This document shows, in pieces, positions 45,247 through 57,118 of a DNA stretch of 64,000 nucleotides. Below the pieces are notes generated by a model. It was not told where the DNA came from, made no database searches, and saw only the letters and a program-made list of their open reading frames with translations. The DNA comes from Isoetes taiwanensis (Eukaryota; Streptophyta; Lycopodiopsida; Isoetales; Isoetaceae): contig JAJEKV010000054.1 of the NCBI GenBank assembly GCA_021234155.1, positions 6,964,655 to 7,028,654 of the forward strand, read 5' to 3'. The first letter of the stretch is position 1; each line of letters opens with the position of its first letter. The position numbers were made by a program, and so were the translations under genes.

Positions 45247-47660
45247 ATTGGATGAATTACGTATCTCCGACAAACATAATACCACCAATAGTGAATAATG
45301 TAACCATTAAGCCCATATATTATGCAAATAGTAATTTGATGTCTGATGATCATCTCGAATGGTAGACCATGTTGATTGTGATGAGGCCATTAAACGCCTC
45401 AAGGTGGCACAAGGAGTGTGTGTATATATCGCGGTAATGGGTGGTTTTATTTAGTGGACTATTTCGTCCCCTCTAGGTTTTTGAGTCCCATGTCACGTGT
45501 CCCTTGTATGTATCTTGATTTTTCTTAGTAATAGATTGTCAGTCCTTCAAAGAAAAAATTATGCAAGTCCCATAATATATACTCCCAAAGTTACATTAAC
45601 ACGTTAATATAACATGTGTGGGGCTATTAAAGATACACATGTGTGGCACATGTGTACTTAGTCGCATCTACCATAAATACTATATATATAGCATTCGTGA
45701 TAAAGGCTTTTACCTTTGGGACCCACTTGGTAGGGCTGGCTGAGGCCATATTGCCCAATAACATGGCTTGGCCCTAATTTTGAGGTTATTTAAGGAAGTG
45801 ACCCCAAACCCTAAAACCTTTAGGTTCTCGGGGCCCTTCGAGCTACTTCGGTGGCGCCGGTCATTTGAGCTTCGCAGCTCAAATACAACTTGCCCATATC
45901 GTGTTATTCCAACGCTTTTAGTCTTGGGTGACGCCATGTCGATCTCAGTAGTAGCCATTTTGGCTTAAGGATCGTGGTAGTCTTAGGATAGTAGGGAAGT
46001 CAATCTTAGCTTAACAAAGAGAGTTAAGCTAAAAGGCATCTACTTTTAATGTTAGATGTTCTTGGGCCACTAATCCTAAAAATAGGACCTACTAAGGAAC
46101 ACTAACCCTTGTATTTTTATTAGATGTCATATATATTAAACTCTTGTTCTATGAATATGATGATGTATGATCATGGTATGATGCTCTATTTTGCATCTCT
46201 AGAGACCAAAACCATGTTAGTATGATTCTAGCAGCTTGGACCCTCATTGATTTCTATTATATTTGGCTTTGGCATAGAGAGTCTGTCGTGGGTCAAGGGC
46301 CTTGACCGCTTAGAATAGGGGACTTGTACCAATTGTAGATGGATCCACCGGTATGGGTGTCTACCTGACATCCATGAGGCCCAATACCTTGCCACCGCGA
46401 GAGGGAAAGGTATGGGGTTGATCCCTCCAAGGTGATGCATCACCTCGGTAAGATTATGTTGAGTACAAACGAAGGCAACCTCATATCTCTTTAGATGCCC
46501 TCACTATAAAAGATGCATCTTGAAGGAGACCTTCTTTGCCTCATCCCGCCATGGGAGAGATGAAACCCGAGAGTGGCTTTTTAGGATTACGCCTACGCAT
46601 GCTATAATGAGACCTGAGGCTTTTCGATCTATCTCATAAAAGTATTTACGTGGATGGGCTGATGGAGTTTTACTTACCTTTGCCATTGTTTTATGCCGAA
46701 ACTCCATTGTTATGACTTACATCTATTGTTATCTTGAGGCCTAGACCATCAGTCATACCACACAAAAGTCCGGAGTATACGGGTTAGATCTCCATAGTGT
46801 GTATATTGATGTTTATGTCTATGATGATGTTACTGATGATGTTGGTGATGATGATGAATGCCTCGCCTGCGTGAGTATTTATTTGAGCATATGATTGATG
46901 CTTGTGCTACGCTACACCTTTCATTGATATCAACCCCTCGGGAAGATGGGACAAAGATACATCCTTTTCCACATCGATTTGGGAGCACCCGACTAGGGGA
47001 CTATAATTGTATGGACAAACTTGAATTTGCAAGGCACATGAGGGGATCTTTCAATGCTATATGATGGGGAGCATCGATAAGGGATGTCATACGAGGTACC
47101 ATGGCAATGATATTGGCACCAAGATCAAAGCACTGGCCACACACCATAGTAGGAAGAACTAACCCAACAGAACTTGAAGTTTGGGAGAAATATCAAATGA
47201 GCACCTCGAGGACTAGGGAATTTTTTTTTTCCCATAGGCTAGTTAACATCTAAATAACTTAACTAAAGTGAATAAAGTTTTCAAATTTTGATCAATTACT
47301 TCCAAGTCTTGTGAAGCTCTTTTTGAGACCTTGGAAACGCCTTCTATAAAGACTTCAAGAATAAAACCCCAATTGAGACTTTATTAAAACTAAAATTTGA
47401 TAATGAAAAGGAGCTTAAAAACATAAGTGAAGCTAGAAATATCACCTTAAAATTATGAAAAAAAGGGGATAAAAGAACATTAAAATGGGATCAAATACTC
47501 ACGAAATGCATCCATTGCCCTTTTGAAAACCTTTGAAATTGCCCTTGGCATGCTTCGAGTAAGTGTTTTCACAACATGTGTCTGAAACAACATTAATTTT
47601 AGGATCGGCATATATATTTTAGCTTAGATAACATGATTTCCTCTAAGGAAATCCAAAAGT
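45247..47660. other. No gene recognised
   Basis: A second candidate poly(A) end (CTTCAAAGAAAAAA near 45550) and short frames of 66-82 codons (45710-45968 on both strands; 46858-47064 +) are present. None has an identifiable domain. Confidence 0.35.
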
Positions 47661-47668
47661 GCCAAGCC

Positions 47669-47677
47669 TATAAATAG
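47669..47677 (+). promoter_or_regulatory. Candidate TATA box (TATAAATAG)
   Basis: This is a plant-consensus TATAAATAG, 114 bp upstream of an ATG at 47783 that opens a charged, decayed reading frame. An identical box in similar text occurs 1.8 kb downstream at 49469. Confidence 0.45.
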
Positions 47678-47782
47678 AAATTCCAATTTTCAAAATTAGG
47701 GTTTCATTTTTAGTTTTTCCTTCTCCTACAATCTGCAAGTTGATTTTAGGGCGTCAACAAGGCGATCGAGCTGTCATTTGTC

Positions 47783-48911
47783 ATGGTTCGTACCAACAAA
47801 ATTGTGAAAAACTTCGAGATGAAAGGGCAAGTGCTCAAGTCCGGTTTTAGATTGATCAAAATGCCGAGGAGGCAAAGTTGGCAAGAAGAAAGGGGGATCA
47901 AAGAAGAGAGGAGAGCTCACCATCTAGCAAGAAAAACAAGATGAATGCGAACAAGAAGGCGGAGAAGGAACAATGCAAAGAGGAGAAAGACGGAAAAGGC
48001 AAGTAACCAAAATTGGAGGAACTCCTAAGAAGAGAGAAGGACTACAGCCCCTGCCCCGGTAGCGATAGCGAGTGATCCGAATGACATGCCACCTTCACCA
48101 TCCGACACCGGTCAAATAATGATGCATACCGCATAGGGATGTTGATGCAGGTGAAGATGTGTCGTGTGCCCAAGAACCCCATTGGTCCCGATTCTTATGA
48201 AACCGATATGCCGATGAGAACGTGGTCAACACGCTTGATGAGGAGACCACGGCCATTGTAGAGCTGGTTGAGGAACTAGTAAAAGAGTTGAGGACCTCCA
48301 CAACTACCCTTATCCTAAATGGCGGTTTGGGACAAGAAGAAAGATGGTAAGAAGGCCAAAAGATGCGTATATCCTCAACGAGGACATGGTGTAAAAAGAA
48401 GAAGATGGCGTATACATGCAATATAAGAAGATGTATGATGCCTATTGCGAGCTTTATAATGCTTTCCCGAAAGGTGAAAGTTCATTGCGGGTGCAAGACC
48501 AAACAAAGGAGATGAACCTATTGAAGCCCAATAGATGAATCCGAGCCACCCAAAAGTTAGCACAACATGGAAGAAACTCCTGGTACTCCGAAAGCATTGA
48601 ATGAGACTTGTCAATACCATAGGAGTCGGCGAAGAGGCCAGTTTGCATATGCCTCGCTTCGAGAGATTTTGGCAAAAGTTTGATAAAACCAAGTGTGTCA
48701 CCAATACAATGTTGTTGGCAATCGCAAGAGGCTTCATGAGAGATGGAAGTGGTGCAAAGACTTCAAGGATATCCCGGCATGTGCCCCCATATTGGACGTA
48801 TCATATGCATGCCAAGAGACACATACATTTGGTCGATTTATCAAGTTTAAAGTAATAAATGAGCAAAATAAAATTTTTGTACTATGTATAAAAATTTTGA
48901 CCTCTGATTAA
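47783..48911 (+). pseudogene. Broken gene for a Lys/Glu-rich protein of unknown family
   Basis: After ATG at 47783 the strand reads, across several frame changes, EEAKLARRKGDQRREESSPS, KKNKMNANKKAEKEQCKEEK, ELVEELVKELRTSTTTLI, KKMYDAYCELYNAFPKGESS (about 48420-48480), and a basic/aromatic end (KRLHERWKWCKDFKDIPACA; HTFGRFIKFK) stopping at 48909-48911. No family is recognised. At least four frameshifts are needed to follow it. The Lys/Glu-rich start suggests a nuclear or nucleic-acid-associated protein, which is inference. Confidence 0.35.
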
Positions 48912-49468
48912 ACAATTTTGAAATAATATAAAGTGTCAAGTTTTGTAGCGTATGTTTGGTTAAGATACAAGTTGTTTAATAGAAAAATGTTAAAATGGTC
49001 CAAGTTCCGGAAAATACTCAAGAAGTGCACGGTAGCCTTTTCGAGTGTCAAACATCCTTTTTCCTCAGCGACGTTGAGAGTAAATGGCTTGTTCATGAAT
49101 TTAGAGACATATTTTTTTTGTGAAAATAGATATGTATCTAGGCTTAACACAAATGAGTAGAGCAGAAATATCGCGATTAATTTTTTTATGTTGGCCCCAT
49201 CTTCATTCCAAAAGAGTTAAATACTAAAGTGAACCTGGATGGCCTTTTTGAGAGCTTCAAAAACCCCTTTGGTGCACTTTGAGAGAATTCCAACTTTGTC
49301 ATGCCATAACTTTATCTAGAAAACTCCAAATGACCTGAAATTTATTCCAATAGGGTCATTAGACTATGTAGTACTTGTATATAATATCTAATTAGCTTTA
49401 AAACATCAAATATTGCCCTAAAATCCAAGTGTGCTTTAACACTAAAATCCCAAAAATTTGGGTTTGTC

Positions 49469-49477
49469 TATAAATAG
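49469..49477 (+). promoter_or_regulatory. Candidate TATA box (TATAAATAG)
   Basis: TATAAATAG lies 93 bp upstream of the ATG at 49562, which opens a 77-codon frame (to 49795) without a recognised domain. The spacing fits a plant core promoter. Confidence 0.4.
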
Positions 49478-49795
49478 AAGCATAACCCCATCACAACCTC
49501 ACAAGTTTGCTCTCAGCTTCCAAGCCATCTTTTCAAGTCTAGAGGCGCCTCAATCATCATTGTGCAGCCATCATCTAGCATTCCAGCATGGCCACTACTT
49601 GCTCATCCAATGGTACCAGCTTATGCATCCGAGGTAGATGTGAACCTAGTTTATAGTCTATGCCAAAAGGAACTTGATGTGTATTCGACCACTTTAGTCA
49701 GCAACCCTTTTTTACCGGCATTATGCTCAAGGATGTCACATAGTTTAAAAGGCGTATATACCATGCGGAGTGAAAGGGTGGGTTTTTTTTACTAA

Positions 49796-51802
49796 ACCGT
49801 ATGTATAAATACGATAGGGGCTTGGCTAGGGGTTTTTCGGGGAATCCAAAGTAATATGTATGCGGGAAGGGGCATTTAGAAGGTTGGACAAGGCGATAAC
49901 GGAGGGTTTTTTATTAACCCCATTAATTGCCGTGGCGTATCACACTTTATAGTAGGTGAAACCCACGGGATTATGCTAGAATTCTAGCAAAGATAGGTCA
50001 TAATATAATGACGGTTACCCTGTATAGGAGAATTTAGGACTCTCTCTCTCTCATAGGGAGAATTTGTACCCCAACATTGCCCGGTTTTATCTAACAAAGC
50101 CTCACATTTCGACATCACCAGTCTCCATTACATATTTGCACAACTACACCTCAATTTGAGGCAGCGTAGATGGATGGAAATAAAGGAAGAATATGATTTT
50201 GAGATATCATGAAAACCATGAAAGTTAAACATGGTTCTGCGGTGCACTTTATAACGACATCCTTTCAATGTGATTGCATTGTAATATGGTTTCAACCCTC
50301 GCTAGCTTAGTATGGGAAGCGAATAGTGGAAACATTGCCAACCGGGATAAAAATTTTATAGAAGTATGGGCAAGTGTTTCTAAAGATGCAAGAACGGATC
50401 CTCGGGAAAGGAAAACCTTCAAACATTATAAGAAGGAAGAAGGAAGGTATCGATTTCAAAGATAAGCTATATGTTTCTAAGACATCGAGAGGAGGAGTTT
50501 GATCCTTCATATGATACACATAATAGCCCATTGCCGACCCGCAGCGGTTCATGGAAACCTTCTTCAAAATTAAGAGTAGTTATCATTAGTCGAGCATGCT
50601 ATTTAATACAAACCAGAGCTAAGTTCTTATTACTAGATAACAAACCGATAGTTGTGACATCACAAGCTTACAATTCCTTTTTCTTCTAATGGTATTTTTT
50701 CACCTGCAATCACAATGCAAAATGAAGAATCAGAACCAACAAAAGGATGCAAAAGAACTATGCTCCAAACCATATCTATTGATTTTTTTTTCAATTGGGT
50801 CTATTGGTATGTACTTGTAACCCGAGGGGATCCAGATCCTCTACCTTTGCCCACCTAATCAATGTTGCTTAAGAATCACTAACTGCTTTTTTGCACAATA
50901 AATCGACCATGGTTGTTCAGTAATTGGCTTGGCAGTGCTGGTCACCTACCTTGTAGATGGAAACAACTCTGATAGTAGCCCACTGAGGGGGGAGCGGACC
51001 TTCCTATAATGCGCTGTTGAACAAGGCCGCCAGTACCGGTACTCTGGGACCGGACCTACCACTTTGCAACTCACACTTTGCATAGCATCTAGACCTAGCA
51101 CTTTCCCATTAGCAGACGTTGTAAGCCTTGGACCACATCGGCTCTGCGCGATTTCTAGTGCACCGTGCCTTCATGCGTAATGCTATTTGTGCACCCGGGA
51201 TGCGGAGCATTAGAAATATTGCACCCAATAATTACCTCATGATGTTCCCCTTCTTTAGGTTGTCTTGAATTCCCAGGTTGTCCTCCACCGAAGGCCCCTT
51301 GATGATGTGATCCGGAGGTAGAATATTTCCCTTTGATACACAACAATGTACACGGATTTCTTAGCCTTAAGGAAAGCGGCGTTATTGTCCGACCATGTGT
51401 GGGCCGCAGACGTGGTAGAGCCAATGTTTATGTTCCTTGCACTCGACATCAAACCAGGGTTACGGTTAGGAAGATTGTGGTCTCCAGGTCCTTCGAGGGC
51501 GATTTCTCCCAAAGCACTTTTCTACGCAACTATCCCGAAACCGTCGCCAATCAACTAGCCCATCCTTTGCTCTAGTGCCGGTATGCGCAAAAATACGCGA
51601 AAAGTCATCTCAGAGCATCGGGTGTAAGCTTCTCGCATGTTCATAATGCAATCGCTTGGTGAAGAGACATGCAGGGCTGCCGAATAGGGATTCAAATAGC
51701 ATATCAAGCCGGGTTATAGTAAAATGGTAGGTGGTCCGAGTCACCTCCTCATTCCTACTATCTATTCCCACCCGAAGTTCTTGACCACATGTATATCCTA
51801 TA
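49796..51802. other. No gene recognised
   Basis: Frames of 63-89 codons overlap on both strands (50274-50689; 51155-51575) with no motif. A TC repeat occurs at 50040-50051. Confidence 0.35.
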
Positions 51803-52325
51803 TGTTAGAATCAAAGCTTAGGATATGAACTCAAGTATACAAAGATAAGCTGCCTCTTCCAACCCGCCCTATCCACTTCATCCTCCGCAACCCATCCCTC
51901 CATCTATCCCCATCATCCATATATATATATGAATATTTTCTTGCCAACTGACATATCCACTTTGTCAAATCGTGCATGCCTTTCATATAGAAAGTTTTTC
52001 CAACTTGCCTAGATAATAGGATGCCCCGCTGTCCTTAAGTTCCAGTATCCGTTGACTTTGACCGCTGACCGGTCCAACCCAAAACCCTAAGTGGGACGGG
52101 GGGGGTACCAAAGCGATTTATTCGCGGGCGTAGCAACCTCAGGGTAGTACCTGCCCGCCACTTTTCAATTTGAGTTTTTCTTTCTTGCATTCATCACACT
52201 TGCTTCTCATGAATGCTTGTATGAATCCTCATTAGCCTAGGGGAGCCAAAATGTGGTCACTAATCCCCTTATGTGCTCGAATATCACATGACACACTCTT
52301 ATGCAATGACCTCATTTTTCTAACA
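51803..52325 (-). repeat. 3' LTR of the copia element
   Basis: It has the same ends as the other LTR. Differences are scattered substitutions and small indels, with an AT-repeat length change near 51931, showing the copies have drifted since insertion. Confidence 0.95.
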
Positions 52326-52335
52326 CTCCTCCTTC
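52326..52335 (-). other. Polypurine tract
   Basis: GAAGGAGGAG on the minus strand directly abuts the 3' LTR start, the position required for plus-strand priming. Confidence 0.85.
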
Positions 52336-52685
52336 ATTGCATAAGCAATTAACCTTTAACCGCTTTTTGAAAAAAGTAAACTTACTTTCTGAAGCCCTTT
52401 TGTGAAAACATCTCGCTATTTGTTTGTCGGGCCTGATATACATCATTTGGATATTGCCCTTTGCCGCTTGATCTCGATGTAATGCAAGCTTAACTCAATA
52501 TGTTTAGTTCTCTCATGTTCAACCGGATTTTTGACTATTGCAATGCAACTTTGGCTATCGAAAAGATAGTTGTAGGATTTATCCGTTTGATATCCAACTC
52601 TTCTAGAAGTCTTCGAGCCAAACTATTTCTCCGACAAAGAGATGAGGTGCATATTCAAATTTCTGTATAAGATAAGGCTATAACA

Positions 52686-52877
52686 TCAAGCTTCTTGGTT
52701 CTCCAACTTATTGTGCCTCCTCCAAGAAAAATCACATAACCCGTAGTAGACTTCCTTTCGCTTGATCACCCGCCACCGCATCCAATAGGCATACATTTCT
52801 AGATTATTATCATTGAAAGTTATCCCATAATCTTGAGTTCCTTTCAGATATTTTAATACTCTTTTGCAGCCAACCAA
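52686..52877 (-). pseudogene. Copia RNase H remnant
   Basis: RVLKYLKGTQDYGITF, the hallmark of the RT-RNase H junction in copia elements, is followed by a damaged YADADW-like segment (MYAYWMRW). It sits about 350 bp from the PPT, as expected. Confidence 0.85.
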
Positions 52878-53272
52878 AGGAACCTTCTCGATTGCCGTGA
52901 TCTTCCGCGCCGTGATATTGACGGCGATAGGTTATGTCCTACCTAGTAATCGTTGCTCAAGTACGCGAAACACCCTACTAGAGCACGATATATGGGACTC
53001 GTGTCATGTACTCCGTTCATCCGCATCAACCCTCGGAACTTACAGTTAAATGATGGCCTCGGGTACAATTGGAGTTTTGACAGCACAAGCTTGTTGCATA
53101 TTGAGCCTTTTAAGCATATTTTCTATATGCCCTTTTGTTTTAGTTTCAGCAATCTGCTTTTTCCGCTCTCTAATCACCTCAATTCCCGAAATTTTTGCAA
53201 GGGCCCTAAGTCCTCATCTTGAATGTCTTTGGCCTGTAGAATATTTTTGCAAACTTCCGAACTTGAGTGGAA

Positions 53273-53760
53273 TTAGCAAACCATGATGCGATCATCTACA
53301 TACAAGGCTATAATACAAAATTTATCTTCTATTTTGTATCTATATAAGTTACCATCATTTTGAAATTTTTCAAACCCTTGCTTTCTTAAAAAGTGTCTAT
53401 GCAAAGATACCATTCTCTTGGAGCTTGCTTCAAACCATATATTGCGCCTATTCAATTTCCAAACCAAATTGTTTCCTTTCAAAACCAGAGCCTGTTTCAA
53501 GAAGATGTCTTCCTCTAGTATAGCATTTAAAAACATTTCACATCCATGTGATGGATTTCATAGTCAAGAGCATTGGCCAAACTTAATAATACCCTTAGGC
53601 TAGTGAGCTTTACTATGGGTGAATAAGTTTCATCATAATCTTGTCCCTTTTTGAGTAAACCCCCTGAGCCACTAAACGCGTTTTTATATTTTTGTGAACC
53701 ATCCGCATTGGTTTTGATTTTAAAAATCCATTTATCGCCAACTATGTTTTGTCCAAAGAA
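53273..53760 (-). pseudogene. Copia reverse transcriptase remnant
   Basis: After a broken entry region (KTRLVAQG near 53690) the frame 53536-53273 reads FLNAILEEDIFLKQ and ends LYVDDRIMV, the YVDD active-site motif. The GLKQAPR-type motif before it is altered (NIWFEASSKR). Confidence 0.9.
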
Positions 53761-54093
53761 AGTTGCTCAACAACATCATAAGTATGAGTATCCGCAAAAG
53801 AGCTTAACTCATCATGCATAGCCTTTTTTCCATTCTTTTTCCTCGCATTAACACTTTCTAAGGCCCGGCTCAACCGTCGGGTATTTCAATATCTTCAATT
53901 ATTGCCATAATCTGCTCAATTTCATCCTCGCTTGATTTGGTTGGGCGGTTCCAATCTTCTCGCTCCCACCTAAAGGATTTCTTCCATAGACTTCTTTGTC
54001 AAATTTAATTTCATCTTGCAGTCTTTGTGCTTCGTTCTCCTCTTCGAGTCTTCTTCTCCGGTGCTTTATCCGGCTTCAAGAACTTCTTCGCTT

Positions 54094-55150
54094 TCAGCTT
54101 CGGATCTCCGAGTTTGAGGTATTTGATCTGGCAAACAATCCATCTATTTTATCCTCCTCCTCCTCTTCTTCATAATCAGTTTGATTATTTGTCATCTGTG
54201 AAGCTTGAGGAGTAGGCAATTCCTTTTGAACTTGATGTCTATGTTTGTACAAAACATCTTCACAGAATATCACATCCCTACTAATCACAATATTTTTATT
54301 TTCTGGAATAAAAATTCTATAGCCTTTCGAGTGGCTATCATAGCCTACAAGAAAACCAATCTCAGCTTTGGCATCAAGCTTTTCCCCTCGAAGTTCATCC
54401 GGTTTATGAACATAAGCCGTGCAGCCATAAACTTTAAATTTTTCATAATCAATTTCTGAACCTTCTCCATACCACATTAAATCAGGAATATTCCCTTGCA
54501 AGCTTGATGAAGGCAGCTTTATTTTGTATGGTATTGGCTGTCAATAAAGCTTCTTCCCATAAATAATTTGGTAATCCAATTGTTCTTAATCATTGACCAT
54601 TTGCATTCATAAGCCGTTCTATTTCTTCTTTCTCGCTATTCCATTTTGTTGGGGACCAGTATCTACATGTTAATTGTCTCCTCATGCCATTTGCAATACA
54701 AAAAACTCTTAAACTTAGCTGAAAGATACTCTCCCCCATCGGATCTTATGCACTTTAATTTCTTAATACCCGCTTGCCTTTTCCTCGATTCAAAAGAACA
54801 AACCTTTTGAAGGCTATCAAAGCTCGAGATTTGTTGGCTAGCAAGTAACATTTACATTTTCCTGGTATAATCATCAATGAATGTGATAAAATACCTTTTG
54901 CTTGTCCTACCTCCGACATTCAAAGGTCCACACAAAGTCGTATGAACCAATTCCAAAGTTTTCCTTACTTCTTTTCTTTTGCTTTGAGGAAAGGCAATCT
55001 ATTAATTTTGCCTAGCATGCATCCTTCACATATATGCCCTTTTTCCTCATTTTCATATTTGATGAATCCTTTCTTTGCTAATAACTTTGAGATTGTTTGC
55101 ATGAGTGTGTGCTAATCTATTGTGCCACATCTCAAATTCTCGACAAACAT
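54094..55150 (-). pseudogene. Copia integrase remnant
   Basis: A decayed pre-integrase stretch (HNRLAHTHANNLK, about 55125) leads to the catalytic core KCIRSDGGEYLSAKFKSFL (about 54760-54705), where the Asp of the D,D-35-E triad is visible. The downstream frame 54501-54094 carries the copia-type FKVYGCTAYVHKPDELRG, GFLVGYDSHSKGYRIF and VISRDVIF, then a Glu-rich linker before RT. Confidence 0.9.
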
Positions 55151-55599
55151 CAACATTTGACAAGGTAAATCATCGACATGCTCAAACCGAAATAGTTTAC
55201 CAACTCGCTTAGCATGAAACTTAATTTCATTATTCAACCATATGTTACAACCAACATCATCAAACACTACTCAGAACCCAAATCAACTAACCGGCTAATG
55301 ATATAAGATTTTGATAATTCCGTACACACAAAACATTTTTAATGTTCACTATATTTCCTTGCAAATCCCATAGCTGCAATAATCCCCTTCCTTCAATCTT
55401 TTGCAAGGGCTCCATTTCCTACTTGCACACTTTTGGCTTCTCCCTTGTTCCAAATTTTTAAGCAAATGAGCAGAGTGGACTACTGATCTTTCAAATCCAC
55501 TATCAACTACAAGAGCATGAGATAACTTGTTAGTATTGTTCTTATTTTCAACAATCCGAATTGAACAAGTTTACCTCATCTTCATCAACAATCTTTTCA

Positions 55600-56546
55600 C
55601 CTTCTTCATGTTCTTGTGCAATAAAAGCACCAGCAGATTTCTGCCTTCCCTCGACCTCTTGATGCACCTCTACCTCCTTCAAGAGTCTGCCTCTACCTCT
55701 TCAAGTTCTTTTGGAGTAGGACACTTAGATGCCAAGTGGCCTTGACCACCACATGTGTAGCAAGAAAACTCTTTTTTCTTGAGCTTAGGACAATTACTTT
55801 TGACATGACCCGGGTTCATGGCGAAAATAACATATGATTTTATCTTGTCTCTTACCGGCATACAAAATTTCAGTTTCCTCTTCAACTCCTTTTACAACCC
55901 TTTTTTTGCTCCACCTCGTTCTAATAATTGTTTCAAAATTCTCTTCCCCCGTTTCCTTGCAATGTTTCTTATGAATAAACTCACTTGATCATTATCTACA
56001 ATTGCTCTAGCAATTGCTAAAACCTGATATCTCTCGTTGAGATCTACTCCAGCCCCACTAAGATCAGCCACTATATTATCAAACTTGTTAAAAAGTCTGA
56101 AACATCATCCTCATCATGTAACTTAAGATTTCGAGCTCTTTATCCAATAAATCTATTTGTGATGAGGTTTTCTCTTCATAATGTTTTAGCATAAACATCC
56201 ATATCTCCCTAGGACTCTTGTTTCAATTTTAGCCCAATTGTAGGACTAACCTTTGAAGCAATGATCCCTTGTGCCTCTTTTCACTTTGGCCAAACTAGAT
56301 CGACCCCTAGCTCCACCGCTTTCTCCAGGTAACTTCTTCACTCTTTGGCAAGATCTCCTTCTTCCCCGCCTTTGCGTGACGGGCATTAATGGAACTTGCA
56401 AACGTGGTTTGCAACACTCTGCAAGAGGGATCCACAAGATCCCTGAGTCTTCTACTTCCAACACATGTTTCACAAAGATCCTTCCGGATCTTGGAACCAG
56501 GCCCTCCTTTGTAAACTTCAACTGTTACCAAACAATCCAGCTCCAA
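55600..56546 (-). pseudogene. Copia gag remnant with CCHC zinc knuckle
   Basis: The frame opens MELDCLVTVEVYKGGPGSKI at 56546 and is soon broken. Nearer the 3' side a knuckle CYTCGGQGHLASKC (about 55762-55721; C-x2-C-x4-H-x4-C) is intact. It follows a damaged GHVKSNCPKLKKK motif that looks like a second knuckle. Gag packages the element RNA; here it could not be made intact. Confidence 0.8.
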
Positions 56547-56572
56547 AACGGCTAGACATATCTCCCAACCTT

Positions 56573-56585
56573 GTGCTCGATACCA
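56573..56585 (-). other. Primer binding site (initiator tRNA-Met type)
   Basis: Two bases inside the 5' LTR the minus strand reads TGGTATCGAGCAC. The canonical plant copia PBS complementary to tRNA-iMet begins TGGTATCAGAGC, so this is the same site with one base lost. Confidence 0.8.
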
Positions 56586-56587
56586 AA

Positions 56588-57113
56588 TGTTAGAATCAAA
56601 GCTTAGGATATGAACTCAAGTATACAAAGATAAGGCTTCCGCCTCTTCCAACCCAAGACCTATCACTTCATCTACAACCGATCCCTCCATCTATCCCCAT
56701 CATCCCTATATATATGAATATTTTCTTGCCAACTGACATATCCACTTGTCAAATCGTTGCATGCCCTTCATATAGAAAGTTTTCCAACTTGCCTAGATAA
56801 TAGGGATGCCCTCGGCCGCCCTTAAGTTCCAAATTGCCGTTGACTTTGACCGATTGACTAAACCCAAAACCCTAAGTGGCAGGCGGGGTACCAAAAGCGA
56901 TTTCGGCGGCGCGAGGCAACCTCAGGTAGTACCTGCCCGCCACTTTTCAATTCTCGTGAGCTTTTCTTTCTTGCATTCATCGCCACGCTTCTCATGAATG
57001 CTTGTATGAATCCTCATTAGCCTAGGGGGAGCCAAACTGCGGGTCACTAATCCCCTTATGTGCCTCGAATATCACATGACACACTCTTATGCAATGACCT
57101 CATTTTTCTAACA
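56588..57113 (-). repeat. 5' LTR of the copia element
   Basis: On the plus strand it starts TGTTAGAATCAAAGCTTAGG and ends CATTTTTCTAACA. It carries short terminal inverted repeats (TGTTAGAA/TTCTAACA) and is collinear with 51803-52325. Confidence 0.95.
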
Positions 57114-57118
57114 CTATA

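Larger units (their letters stand above)
51803..57113 (-). mobile_element. Full-length Ty1/copia LTR retrotransposon, decayed
   Basis: Two LTRs (523 and 526 bp), both TGTTAGAA…TTTCTAACA, bound 4.26 kb of internal DNA. The 5-bp sequence CTATA flanks both sides (51798-51802 and 57114-57118), a matched target duplication. On the minus strand the order is 5' LTR, PBS, gag with CCHC knuckle, integrase, RT and RNase H, PPT, 3' LTR. Integrase before RT defines the copia type. Every domain is broken by frameshifts or stops, so it is non-autonomous. Confidence 0.95.
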
